Shown one piece after another: positions 17,649-26,168 of a stretch of 64,000 bases of DNA; positions within the stretch are counted from its first letter, which is position 1, and every line of letters starts with the position of its first letter. This DNA is from Flavobacterium bizetiae (lineage in GTDB: Bacteria; Bacteroidota; Bacteroidia; Flavobacteriales; Flavobacteriaceae), in the NCBI RefSeq assembly GCF_902804475.1, contig NZ_CADCSU010000103.1, positions 24,548 through 88,547 on the forward strand. The letters run 5' to 3'. The position numbers and the translations under genes were made by a program. The notes below the pieces were generated by a model. That model did not search any database, was not told the DNA's origin, and saw only the letters and a program-made list of their open reading frames with translations.

Positions 17649-20600
17649 CTAGTTTTTCTTTAATACGATTATAGAATTTTCGTCTAAAACAGATTGAAAA
17701 CCAAAGTTAATTAATGTGTTTTTTAAACCTGAACTATTAATTAAAATAACGCAAGATGTAGTAGCAATGATTTTCTCCAGATCGCTTGCATAACTTTCAT
17801 CAGAAATTAAAACAACATCGTATTGATTTTCTAAAGCCAATTTGAGATGATCGGGATAAGAAATTTTTCTCTTTACGAGGAAATAATTCGTTTTGGCAAC
17901 CGCGACTTTTTCTTCATCAGAAATAAAAGAAATTACTTTTCGTTGTGGTTCCTGCAAAGTCAATAAAACGTCTAATTGTCCGTAATCATTGGCTAAGTGC
18001 AATATTTTGGCTTTCGCCGAAAGATGCTTGTTAAGCTGATAATATGTTTCGAGATTCTCTTTTAAATCGTTTTTGACAGCATTTATAATTTCAATTTCTT
18101 TGTAATCGTAACTATGAATTAGCATTTTTTTGAAATAATCAGGGCCTTCTAGTTGTTGACGCACTTTATGAAATTCTTCTTTAAAATAAGCGCTTAACAG
18201 TTTTGTTCTTTCGGCATAATTTTTCCCGTAAGAAAGATTATCAGGCGTAATTCTTTCTAAAATAGATAAGGTAAGATGACTATGATGAATGACAAAATCG
18301 CCTTTTGGAATTGCTTCTGATGCGCCATGAATTAAAACCGGAACAATATCCAGATTAAATTCTTCGGCAAGATAAAAAGCACCTTTATGAAAACGCTTGA
18401 TCTGATTACTTTCTGAACGGGTTCCTTCCGGAAAAATCATCAATGAATATCCTTCATTTACTTTCTGACGCAGATGTTCAACACCGCCTTCGATTCCTTC
18501 AGAAACCGGATAAAACCCTGCTTTTCTAACCGTTCCGCCAAAAATAGGAGAGTTGTAAACCCAGTCGTTTACAAGAAATATAATTTTAGGACTCAACATT
18601 CCCATTGCCAGAATATCGATAAACGAAGAATGATTGGCAATTATGATGGCTGGTTTTTCGAAGTTTTCATTAAACTTATTGAGGACTTTTTTATGCAAAA
18701 ACGGATTCGAATATAAAACCGAATTCATGAATCTTGAAATGAAATATCGAAATCCTTTCATTTTCTTTTTTTCGTTTATTGGGAGAATCGGCATTATGGT
18801 GATGCTAAAAAGTGACATCAAAATACCGCCAAGTCCGTAGTAGGTAAACGAAATAATACCGTGTATAAAGCTTCGTAACTCGAAAGGAGCATTTCCTTTT
18901 TTCGCACGATTGGATATGAATAATTTAAAAAGAATCGGGTAGAAAATAAACGTAATAATCAACGCGGCAAAAACCCCAATCAAGGAAACAGATGAGATCG
19001 AACGCAACGCCGGATGATGGGCAAAAATCATGGCACCAATTCCTAAAATGGTTGTGATAACTGCCAGAATTATTGACGTTCTGTAAATCGCAATTTCGTT
19101 TTTTCCGTTAGTATATTCTTTTTGAAGTGCACTCGTCATGAAAATACTAAAATCGACACCGTGACCAAAAATCAGCGTACAAACAATCAAACTAAAAATG
19201 TTCATTTGAATACCAAAAATGCCCATAATTCCTGCCGTTACAATTCCGGTTAAGGCAATCGGGATACAACTTACGATGACCAATTCGACTCTGCGGAAAA
19301 AGAAAAACAAAATCAGAATTACAGCCACAAACGAATAATTAACCAGCGAATTAAAATCGGTTTTTAAAGTGCTGAAGAATGTTTCATTCATTTGCTGACG
19401 ATCAATCGCAATCAGATTATTTTTGGCGGAAGCCGATTTCACAAAAGCATCTCGTTGCTCAGGCGTAACTTTTACTAAAGTCGAAATCGTGAAGAAACCA
19501 TTCTTCTCGGTTACAAATTCCTTTAGTTGCAGATCCTGAACTTTTAGATATTCTTGTGCCGAAATAGGTTTGAAATTATAGTCTAAATGATCGTAAAAAG
19601 TCGAATATGTTGAGGGTTTAAAACCTAGTTTTGAACCTTCGGCAATCAATTCAGATTGTAGAACTTGCTTTTTATTGGCATCCCAAAACGAATTCCATTT
19701 GTCTATTTTTTGTTGTTGTTCTTTTTGCGAAAGCATAATTCCGCCAACAGAACTGAAATTCAATATTTTATTCGTTTGTTTTTCTTTTGATAAATCGGTA
19801 AAAAGTAGGCTATTGTTTTGCAAAACTTCTTCCATACTTTTTCCGTACGAAGCCAGATAAATCGTTTTTGATGTTAAACTCGTGCTTTCTTCCAGATCTT
19901 TTTCGGCGGCTTTAATTTCTTTTGGAACAAAATTCAATTGCGATAAATCATTATTGAAGCCCACATTATTATATGTAAAAGAACAAACGATTGTAATTAA
20001 AACGCAAAAACCAATCAGGTATTTATTATTATGAAAGGAGAAATGTGCCAGTTTATCAATGACATTTTTCTTATGTTCAAAATTATTTTCTTTCGGTTTA
20101 TACAAATGCGGAACAATCAAAAGCGAGAAGATTCCGGTTGCCATAACAATTACGGCAGCGAAAATTCCGAGATCATTTAAAGCATCAGATTTTACAAAAA
20201 GCAAACATAAAAAAGCAACAGCCGTTGTAGAACTGCTCATAATTACAGGCATTGTAATGTCTTTGTACAAAGTTTTTACATCGCTGTTATGTTTGTAATG
20301 CGTGAGAATATGTATCGAATAATCGATTGTGATTCCTAACAGGATCGATCCAATTCCGAGAGAAATTGCTGAAATTTGTTCTTTTACAAAATATAAAAAA
20401 GCTACGGCGAACAAAGCGCCAAAAACCGTTGGAAGAAAAATAATTAACGGAATCAATATTTTGCGATAAAACAAAATCAAGATCAGCATTAGCGTGATCA
20501 TCGCGATTGTGGTCGTTAAAATAATATCGCTTTTAATTTGATCTGCATTGGCAACTGCAATCAAAGCCGAACCAAAATAACTAATCGAAGTTTTGCCTTT

Positions 20601-21329
20601 GAATTTCTGATTTAGATTTTCCTGAATCGATTTTAGTTTATTTACAAAAATCGTGTTCTTTTCGGTTTCGCTCGAAGGCAAATTTGAAGTTATAAAAAGC
20701 AATAATTTTGTTTTGTCCTTGGTCATTACAAAACCATTGTTGAGCGTAAAATCGTCGCCAATATTTAATTGCTGTAATTTTTTTAAAGCGATAAATGAAA
20801 TTCCAAGCGGATCTTGCAGAATAAAATCTTTGGTTACAAATCCGGATGGAGAAATAATCGATTTATAATTTCCCTGAACGGTTGCGGCAATACTGTCTTT
20901 TTGAAGTTTATTCTGAATCGCAGCATAATCTTTATTCTCTAAAAAAAGAGGCAAATTATTGTAAACAAAATCTATTGTTTCCTGAATGTTTTCTTCGTCG
21001 ATTTTACCCTGAATTCCGGTTATGTAAGGTTTGCAGGATTTAGAAACGCTATCAGAAAAAACAGTTGCCATTTCTTTTAAATCTTCTTCAGAACCGTTTT
21101 TATCAAGTTTGAAAATAACAGTGATTTTATCCGCGAAATTAAGTTGTTTCAGGACTTTTGCCGTAACATCAGCTTTATCGTTTGTTGGAATAAGTTTGGT
21201 AATGTCTTCTTCAAACTTAATTTGAGACGCAAAGAATCCAAAACCAAAAAGCATCAAAATAGCCAAAGCAACCGATAAAGTTTTTTGTCGGTTTACAAAT
21301 AAATGAATGGCGTAGAAATAGTGATGCAT
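17649..21329 (-). CDS. MMPL/RND exporter fused to a glycerolipid acyltransferase and a methyltransferase-like tail
   Basis: 1226 residues, the largest gene here. Residues 1 to about 820 form an RND/MMPL exporter: a first helix at 17-35, two large periplasmic loops and two helix bundles with motifs GITIDYSIHIL and FGHGVDFSIF. About 870-1085 is a PlsC-type acyltransferase with NHSSFID (NHx4D, near residue 896) and FPEGTRS (near 966). The last 120 residues (AKILHLANDYGQLDVLL to the end) look like a Rossmann methyltransferase fold whose SAM-binding Gly motif is lost. MMPL exporters with acyltransferases are recurrent in aryl polyene clusters. The likely job is transfer of the pigment or its lipid form across the inner membrane. 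Confidence 0.85.
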   Translation of the reverse strand: MHHYFYAIHLFVNRQKTLSVALAILMLFGFGFFASQIKFEEDITKLIPTNDKADVTAKVLKQLNFADKITVIFKLDKNGSEEDLKEMATVFSDSVSKSCKPYITGIQGKIDEENIQETIDFVYNNLPLFLENKDYAAIQNKLQKDSIAATVQGNYKSIISPSGFVTKDFILQDPLGISFIALKKLQQLNIGDDFTLNNGFVMTKDKTKLLLFITSNLPSSETEKNTIFVNKLKSIQENLNQKFKGKTSISYFGSALIAVANADQIKSDIILTTTIAMITLMLILILFYRKILIPLIIFLPTVFGALFAVAFLYFVKEQISAISLGIGSILLGITIDYSIHILTHYKHNSDVKTLYKDITMPVIMSSSTTAVAFLCLLFVKSDALNDLGIFAAVIVMATGIFSLLIVPHLYKPKENNFEHKKNVIDKLAHFSFHNNKYLIGFCVLITIVCSFTYNNVGFNNDLSQLNFVPKEIKAAEKDLEESTSLTSKTIYLASYGKSMEEVLQNNSLLFTDLSKEKQTNKILNFSSVGGIMLSQKEQQQKIDKWNSFWDANKKQVLQSELIAEGSKLGFKPSTYSTFYDHLDYNFKPISAQEYLKVQDLQLKEFVTEKNGFFTISTLVKVTPEQRDAFVKSASAKNNLIAIDRQQMNETFFSTLKTDFNSLVNYSFVAVILILFFFFRRVELVIVSCIPIALTGIVTAGIMGIFGIQMNIFSLIVCTLIFGHGVDFSIFMTSALQKEYTNGKNEIAIYRTSIILAVITTILGIGAMIFAHHPALRSISSVSLIGVFAALIITFIFYPILFKLFISNRAKKGNAPFELRSFIHGIISFTYYGLGGILMSLFSITIMPILPINEKKKMKGFRYFISRFMNSVLYSNPFLHKKVLNKFNENFEKPAIIIANHSSFIDILAMGMLSPKIIFLVNDWVYNSPIFGGTVRKAGFYPVSEGIEGGVEHLRQKVNEGYSLMIFPEGTRSESNQIKRFHKGAFYLAEEFNLDIVPVLIHGASEAIPKGDFVIHHSHLTLSILERITPDNLSYGKNYAERTKLLSAYFKEEFHKVRQQLEGPDYFKKMLIHSYDYKEIEIINAVKNDLKENLETYYQLNKHLSAKAKILHLANDYGQLDVLLTLQEPQRKVISFISDEEKVAVAKTNYFLVKRKISYPDHLKLALENQYDVVLISDESYASDLEKIIATTSCVILINSSGLKNTLINFGFQSVLDENSIIVLKKN

Positions 21330-21347
21330 AATTATTTATTATTTTCT

Positions 21348-21491
21348 TTTGCCACAGATTAAAAAGATTAGTTTTAGTTTGTCACCCTGAGCGAAGTCGA
21401 AGGGCGCTCCAATTGGACGTGGGCTTCGACTTCGCTCAGCCTGACAAACTGGATGTAAAAATCATTTTAATCCTTTAATCTGTGGCAAACT
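21348..21491. repeat. Nested inverted repeats between the GT2 and MMPL genes
   Basis: The inner arms TTTGTCACCCTGAGCGAAGT (21378-21397, continuing CGAAG) and CTTCGACTTCGCTCAGCCTG (21424-21443, continuing ACAAAC) are nearly perfect complements. The outer arms TTTGCCACAGATTAAAAAGA (21348-21367) and CCTTTAATCTGTGGCAAAC (21472-21490) pair around them. The CTGAGCGAAGTCGAAG sequence is one I recognise as a recurrent intergenic element of Bacteroidota genomes. Confidence 0.8.
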
Positions 21492-21492
21492 T

Positions 21493-22680
21493 TTACGTAA
21501 TATTTGTTTTGTTCTTAGAACTAAAAGCGGTTAAAAGTAAATAACTTATAAGACCAAAAGTCAGTGCCAAAACGGATGCTAAAATAAGACTTCCCACGAT
21601 ATATTGTGTCGCATTTTTTTGAATATCATCGAGCGTAACCGAACTATCTAAAATTAGCGGCGCATCATTCGATACAAAGTAACTTCCCATTTTTAGAGAA
21701 CCGTAAATAACAAAAGGGATGAAAGGCGGAAAACTCACATTCGAAGCCAGATAAGCAATGACTTTATTGAGCCTGAACAAAGCGGCAAAAGTAAAAAGCA
21801 AAACGGTTTGAAATCCCCAAAACGGAGAAATCCCGATAAAAATACCCAAAGCAATTGCGGCTGATTTTTTGAAATTAGAGTCGGAACTTTCTAAAATATC
21901 TTCAAGAAAGAATTTTTTAAAACCTTTTTTTTTTGCTCTTTTAAAAAAATCTCGCGGTTTAATGTACAACAAAGCATTGAGAACCAAAACCGTATTTAGA
22001 ATACTAATTCGGGTAAAATCTTTAAATGGTCGAAAATGCGAAACACGTTCTGCGGGATCGTACAAAATCTGGATCGGGATGTTTTTAACCACAATTCCTT
22101 TCCATGCCGATCGCACAATAACTTCAATTTCGAACTCAAATTTATTGGTATAAAATTGTTTCGGAATTAACTTTAACGGATATAATCTAAACCCGGATTG
22201 TGTGTCTTCGAGTACAATTCCGGTTTCGAACTTAAACCAGAAATTCGAAAATTTATTACCAAAACTACTTTTCTTCGGTACATTTTCCTGTGTCATATTC
22301 CGGCTTCCAATCAAAAGAGAATTGGGTTCTTTTTGAATTTCTTCAATAAAATTAGGAATATCAGATGCAAAATGTTGTCCGTCAGAATCGATTGTGATGG
22401 CGTATTCAAAATGCATTTCGATTGCTTTTCTAAAACCATTTCGGAGCGCTCTTCCTTTTCCTATATTTCGAGGATGATGAATTTGAGTAAGCTCCGAATA
22501 TTGTTTTAAAATTTCGTTCGTAGTATCTGTTGAACCGTCATTGACGATAATAATATTTGATGTGAAATCTAAAATAGAATCCAGCACTTTTTTCAACGTT
22601 TTGTGATTATTGTACGTCGGCACAATAACACAAAAATTGATTGAATCAAGTAATTGCTGCTGAGATAAAGTTGGTTGCAT
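21493..22680 (-). CDS. Family 2 glycosyltransferase with C-terminal DUF2062 membrane domain
   Basis: 395 residues. The N-terminal GT-A domain shows NFCVIVPTYNNHKTLKKVL, IIVNDGSTDTT and ITIDSDGQH (the DxD-like metal site), as in dolichol-phosphate-mannose-type GT2 enzymes. From about residue 260 (ESSDSNFKKSAAIALGIFIG) the protein becomes a DUF2062 domain with three to four hydrophobic segments. The fusion suggests a membrane-bound transferase using a lipid or membrane acceptor. GT2 enzymes are common in aryl polyene loci, but flexirubin itself is not known to carry sugar, so the acceptor is uncertain. It is preceded by a small exported protein gene on the same strand. Confidence 0.83.
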   Translation of the reverse strand: MQPTLSQQQLLDSINFCVIVPTYNNHKTLKKVLDSILDFTSNIIIVNDGSTDTTNEILKQYSELTQIHHPRNIGKGRALRNGFRKAIEMHFEYAITIDSDGQHFASDIPNFIEEIQKEPNSLLIGSRNMTQENVPKKSSFGNKFSNFWFKFETGIVLEDTQSGFRLYPLKLIPKQFYTNKFEFEIEVIVRSAWKGIVVKNIPIQILYDPAERVSHFRPFKDFTRISILNTVLVLNALLYIKPRDFFKRAKKKGFKKFFLEDILESSDSNFKKSAAIALGIFIGISPFWGFQTVLLFTFAALFRLNKVIAYLASNVSFPPFIPFVIYGSLKMGSYFVSNDAPLILDSSVTLDDIQKNATQYIVGSLILASVLALTFGLISYLLLTAFSSKNKTNIT

Positions 22681-22698
22681 GGGGATTTTTTTCTTTAC

Positions 22699-23184
22699 CT
22701 ACTTCACAAATTGTTTCTCTTTTTCAGAGAAACTTTTAGATTGCAAAACAAAGTCTTTTAGGTATTCTTTTAAAACACCACTTTGCTCGGCATAATGATC
22801 GGTAATGAATTTTTTATCTTCTTTGATGTTCTTTTTATAACCCGTAATTCCAGGAACATCTTCCTGAATACTCAATCGAATCATTCTGATTTCGATATTG
22901 TTCGGGTCACTTTTTAAAGTCGCTTCAAGAAGTTTTGCACCTTCTTTAAAACGAGAAATTTTGCTTCCAACAATATTTTGAAATTTAGAATCTACTAAAA
23001 TTGAAGCCGCTTTGTAAGCCACTAAAATTTTATCATCGTTGTTTGAAATCCCGGAAAGTTTTTCGGTAAAATCTTTAGCATTTGCTTCTGATTTTGCCAC
23101 ATCAGGATAAATTTTTCGGATAGAGGCTAAGTCGGGGTTTCCGGCAAAGTTTATCCATAGAAGTATTGACAATAGTAATTTCAT
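22699..23184 (-). CDS. Small exported protein of unknown function
   Basis: 161 residues. A short hydrophobic leader (LLLSILLWINFAG) suggests export. The rest is helical and charged, with one segment (AAKLL-type EGAKLLEATLKSDPNNIEIR) that resembles a TPR helix pair. I do not recognise a named family. It sits two bases from the FabZ-like hotdog gene and 18 bases from the GT2 gene, so it belongs to the pigment operon; proteins of this size and type are found at the same place in other flexirubin loci as far as I remember. Confidence 0.6.
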   Translation of the reverse strand: MKLLLSILLWINFAGNPDLASIRKIYPDVAKSEANAKDFTEKLSGISNNDDKILVAYKAASILVDSKFQNIVGSKISRFKEGAKLLEATLKSDPNNIEIRMIRLSIQEDVPGITGYKKNIKEDKKFITDHYAEQSGVLKEYLKDFVLQSKSFSEKEKQFVK

Positions 23185-23186
23185 AG

Positions 23187-23558
23187 TTATAATTTTTTAT
23201 ACATATTGCTTAATTTTAAAGCAACGGTATCGTTAAAATATGTGGTGTTTTTCACCTTTACCAAATCATCTTCTGTGGTTGTTATATCAAGTTCTAAACG
23301 CAATTCAGGATTTGTTTCCGGATTAATTAAGGCCATGAATTTTACATTGGTCAGTGTTTGTATCATCAACGAACTTTTTGTGATTGATTCTGTAAGTTCT
23401 TTAATAATCTGAATCATGCAAACGCCCGGCATAATTGGGTTTCCGGGAAAATGTCCTTCAAAAACCTCATGATTGGCATTAACTAATATACGAATATTAT
23501 ATTTAGCATCTCCTGTTTTTTCTTCTGAAAGCACTTTATAAAAGTCTTTTAAAACCAT
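23187..23558 (-). CDS. FabZ-like hotdog dehydratase (HFPG type, catalytic Glu replaced)
   Basis: 123 residues, a single hotdog domain. The motif GHFPGNPIMPGVCMIQ matches the FabZ signature with the catalytic His in place. The next catalytic position, Glu in FabZ (PGVLILEAMAQ) or Asp in FabA, reads Gln here. In the aryl polyene pathway, 3-hydroxyacyl-ACP dehydratases form the conjugated double bonds. FabZ-type active sites are built from His of one subunit and Glu of the other, so this protein may need a partner such as those at 36903-37376 or 37373-37810. It lies between the beta-barrel genes and the small exported protein. Confidence 0.78.
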   Translation of the reverse strand: MVLKDFYKVLSEEKTGDAKYNIRILVNANHEVFEGHFPGNPIMPGVCMIQIIKELTESITKSSLMIQTLTNVKFMALINPETNPELRLELDITTTEDDLVKVKNTTYFNDTVALKLSNMYKKL

Positions 23559-23570
23559 ATTTGTAATTTT

Positions 23571-24185
23571 TTATTTCGTTTCAAAAGAGTAAGAAATACC
23601 TATTTGAAAATTGATATTAGTATTATAATCGCCAAAAAAGTAATGATTATTAGAATTATTATGATAGTAATCGCTGTCTAAAACATCTAATAAACCTTTT
23701 TTAAATCTAAATTCAAAACCAAGACCAGAAGGCATTTTATAAGCAACACCTGTAACAAACGAAAGATCATTGTATGTTTTTCTAAAAGCTAAATTGTCGC
23801 TTAAAAGAACATCTAAAGCCGGCCCAAACTGAACCTGAAACTGAGCAAATTTTAATTTGTTAAGCAGTGCAACAGATAAATAACTCATTTGTAAATCCTG
23901 ATGAACCGTTCTTTCTGTTTGCGTATCGGGATCAATAAAATTACGGGCAACATTATTAGATCCTTGTCTGATGTAATTTATTTCGGGCTGTAAAGCATAT
24001 CGTTTCGTTAAGTTTATTTCTCCAAAGCCACCAATATAAAAGTCAGGTCTGTAGTTGGCATGCATTTCAGAAACTGTCGAAAGACTTAAACCTGCTCTTA
24101 AACCAGGCTTAAAAGTTACTTGAGCTTGTATGTTTGTGATTGCAAAAAAAAGGAATACGGCAATCGCTAATTTCTTTTTATACAT
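23571..24185 (-). CDS. Outer-membrane beta-barrel protein (second of a tandem pair)
   Basis: 204 residues. A signal peptide (AIAVFLFFAITNIQAQ) is followed by alternating strands such as FKPGLRAGLSLSTVSE, FYIGGFGEINLTKRYALQP and GISYSF at the C-terminus, ending in an aromatic-rich strand as outer-membrane barrels do. It fits the small porin-family / OMP_b-brl type, with about eight strands. It begins where its paralogue ends (stop and start share one base at 24185), so it arose by duplication and is co-translated. A role in anchoring or passing pigment at the outer membrane is inferred only from location. Confidence 0.78.
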   Translation of the reverse strand: MYKKKLAIAVFLFFAITNIQAQVTFKPGLRAGLSLSTVSEMHANYRPDFYIGGFGEINLTKRYALQPEINYIRQGSNNVARNFIDPDTQTERTVHQDLQMSYLSVALLNKLKFAQFQVQFGPALDVLLSDNLAFRKTYNDLSFVTGVAYKMPSGLGFEFRFKKGLLDVLDSDYYHNNSNNHYFFGDYNTNINFQIGISYSFETK

Positions 24186-24790
24186 TATTTTACTTTAAAA
24201 GTGTAACTAATACCAATCTGAAAAACCTGATTCAGGATAAGATCATTATAGCGATAACCATTATCGTCATACTCAACTCCGTCGTAGCCATAAATATCAA
24301 CTAAACCTTGTTTTAATCTTGCTTCAAACGTTAATCCATTTCGAAGTGTATATCCAACGCCTCCAACAATGGCAAGGTCAAAACTTTCAGGACTGCTGTT
24401 GATATAATTATCAGAAATTTTAAAATCGAAAGACGGACCTCCCAAAAGGTGAAATCCCTGACCGCCAATATTAAATTTTGCAACCGCACCAAGTGTTAGG
24501 TAATTTAATTCATAATTTACATAGCGGTAATTGTATCCGTTTCCAAAATATTCTCTCCCTTTATCACCTTGTCTTGAATAAGTTATCTCAGGCTGTAACG
24601 AAAAATATTTATTAAATTTAATGTTCACTAATCCACCAATATAAAAATCGGTTTTAGTTCTATTATCATCAATATTAGTTAATGTAGATAAATTTAAACC
24701 TCCGCGAAATCCTGGACTAACGCTCACTTGTGCTATTGATGATGTAAGTCCGATAAATAAAACAAAAGCAATTACGGTTAATTTTTTCAT
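24185..24790 (-). CDS. Outer-membrane beta-barrel protein (first of a tandem pair)
   Basis: 201 residues with a signal peptide (VIAFVLFIGLTSSIAQ) and the same plan as the next gene: VSVSPGFRGGLNLSTLT, DFYIGGLVNIKFNKYFSLQP, EITYSRQGDKG and a final strand FQIGISYTF. The two proteins are clearly paralogues (shared GGLxxIxxxxxxxLQPEIxYxRQG pattern). Small eight-strand barrels of this family are abundant in Flavobacteria, usually of unknown function. The position between the LolA/lipoprotein pair and the hotdog gene is within the pigment operon. Confidence 0.78.
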   Translation of the reverse strand: MKKLTVIAFVLFIGLTSSIAQVSVSPGFRGGLNLSTLTNIDDNRTKTDFYIGGLVNIKFNKYFSLQPEITYSRQGDKGREYFGNGYNYRYVNYELNYLTLGAVAKFNIGGQGFHLLGGPSFDFKISDNYINSSPESFDLAIVGGVGYTLRNGLTFEARLKQGLVDIYGYDGVEYDDNGYRYNDLILNQVFQIGISYTFKVK

Positions 24791-24826
24791 TTAGGTTTGA
24801 TTTAAAGTTTATGATTAGTTTAAATT

Positions 24827-25462
24827 TTATTCAGATTTGAAATAGTTCAATTCAATTTTCAATTTAATATTCTGATGAATAATCTGAATCTTTTCGGCAA
24901 AAATATTGTTTTCTGAACTAAATGTCAGCGTAAATTTTTCTTTTGTTTGAGACGAATGAACGATCTTTTCTAATCGATGATCCTTTTTTGAGATGAAAAG
25001 ATAATTGTCTCGTTTTCCATCCTTTGATTTATAAATGTCAGCTGAATCATTTTCAAATTGTTCCTGAATCTGATAGTCTTTTTTTAGCAACAATCGAAAA
25101 TCTTCTTTTAGCGTATTAATCAGGATTTTTCGATCTAATTCTGATACAATCGAATTGACTTTAAAATCGGTATCCGAAATTTCAAAATCCATTAATTTAT
25201 TTCCGAATTCTGTTGTAAAAACAATTCGGTGTGTTGTATCGTTTATTTTCTTGGCGATGAAAATTCCGCTGATTTCATTTCCGTAAACCGTTATATTCGT
25301 TTTATAAACATAATCTGTTTTTGAATCTGAAAAATAGGGAACTTCATAAGACGTTTTGTCTAATTTTTTTGGAGTATAATTTTTTGTGACCGAGCCACAA
25401 GAAACAAATACTAGCGCTAGAAAGCAATTAATTATTAAAAACTGAATCGTCGATTTTTGCAT
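24827..25462 (-). CDS. Lipoprotein next to the LolA-like gene
   Basis: 211 residues with a lipoprotein signal (IINCFLALVFVSC, then GSV). The mature part is rich in beta strands (YVYKTNITVYGNEISGIFIA, THRIVFTTEFGNKLMDFE). It overlaps the end of the LolA-like gene by 35 bases in another frame. LolA-type chaperone plus outer-membrane lipoprotein pairs are a standard part of aryl polyene clusters, so this is probably the LolB-like acceptor of the pair. No named domain is recognised with certainty. Confidence 0.65.
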   Translation of the reverse strand: MQKSTIQFLIINCFLALVFVSCGSVTKNYTPKKLDKTSYEVPYFSDSKTDYVYKTNITVYGNEISGIFIAKKINDTTHRIVFTTEFGNKLMDFEISDTDFKVNSIVSELDRKILINTLKEDFRLLLKKDYQIQEQFENDSADIYKSKDGKRDNYLFISKKDHRLEKIVHSSQTKEKFTLTFSSENNIFAEKIQIIHQNIKLKIELNYFKSE

Positions 25463-26054
25463 TGATCACTTTATTTTTAAGTACAATTCTGGTATAATCT
25501 TCAGATGATTCTAATAGTTTTACCTGAACCACAGTTGCTTCTTCTTTATCGAAAGTCAATTCGATTTGTTTGATGTATTTCTTCAACGTCGCATCTTTCG
25601 GAATAAATTTCGCCAGATTTTGACCTTTCAATTTAAAATAAGATATCGTAAATTCTTTATCGTCAAACATATTTCCGCTTACGCTGCCAACGATTAATTT
25701 GTTGATTCGGCCAAAGATTTTGCTGTTGCCAATATCAACCGCACTTTTTTTGCCTTCGTCGTTAATCAGGATTTTTCCGTTTTTGAAAACAATGCTATAA
25801 TTGTATGGTTTTTTATATTGCCATTGAAGTAGCGCAGGTTCCTTAAAAACCATTTTTCCCGAAGTTTCAATGTCTTTCGATAAAAAATCTAAATGTTTAT
25901 ACTGAACAAAATCAGTACTTAAGGTTTTGATTTTTTTCGATACTACATTTACATCTTGTTTGAAAGTAGCAACTTCAGCATCTGTCATTTTTTGTTCCTG
26001 AGCAAACAAACTGCCTGATATAAATAGAATTAGTAGAGCTATTTTAGTTTTCAT
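25428..26054 (-). CDS. LolA-like outer-membrane carrier protein
   Basis: 208 residues with a signal peptide (IALLILFISGSLFAQ). The pattern LSTDFVQYKHLDFLSKDIETSGKMVFKEPALLQWQYKKPY is that of LolA-family proteins (F-x-Q, G-x-l-x-f-x-x-P-x-x-l-r-W-x-Y). LolA carries lipoproteins through the periplasm. In aryl polyene clusters a dedicated LolA homologue is thought to help move the lipid-like pigment to the outer membrane. It overlaps the next lipoprotein gene, so they are translated together. Confidence 0.83.
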   Translation of the reverse strand: MKTKIALLILFISGSLFAQEQKMTDAEVATFKQDVNVVSKKIKTLSTDFVQYKHLDFLSKDIETSGKMVFKEPALLQWQYKKPYNYSIVFKNGKILINDEGKKSAVDIGNSKIFGRINKLIVGSVSGNMFDDKEFTISYFKLKGQNLAKFIPKDATLKKYIKQIELTFDKEEATVVQVKLLESSEDYTRIVLKNKVINAKIDDSVFNN

Positions 26055-26168
26055 ATTTTTTTAAGAATTATGCTTATTATACTGCCACGAATTACACCAA
26101 TTTCCACGAATTTTTAATTTCATAAAATCCGCTCTAATCAGCGTTTTCGCTTTAGCGAATCCGTTTAA

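Noticed and set aside
17649..21329. Frameshift or sequencing fusion between separate exporter and acyltransferase genes
   Set aside because: The frame is continuous, without a stop or internal start context, and exporter-acyltransferase pairs are typical of aryl polyene loci, so a real fusion is more likely.
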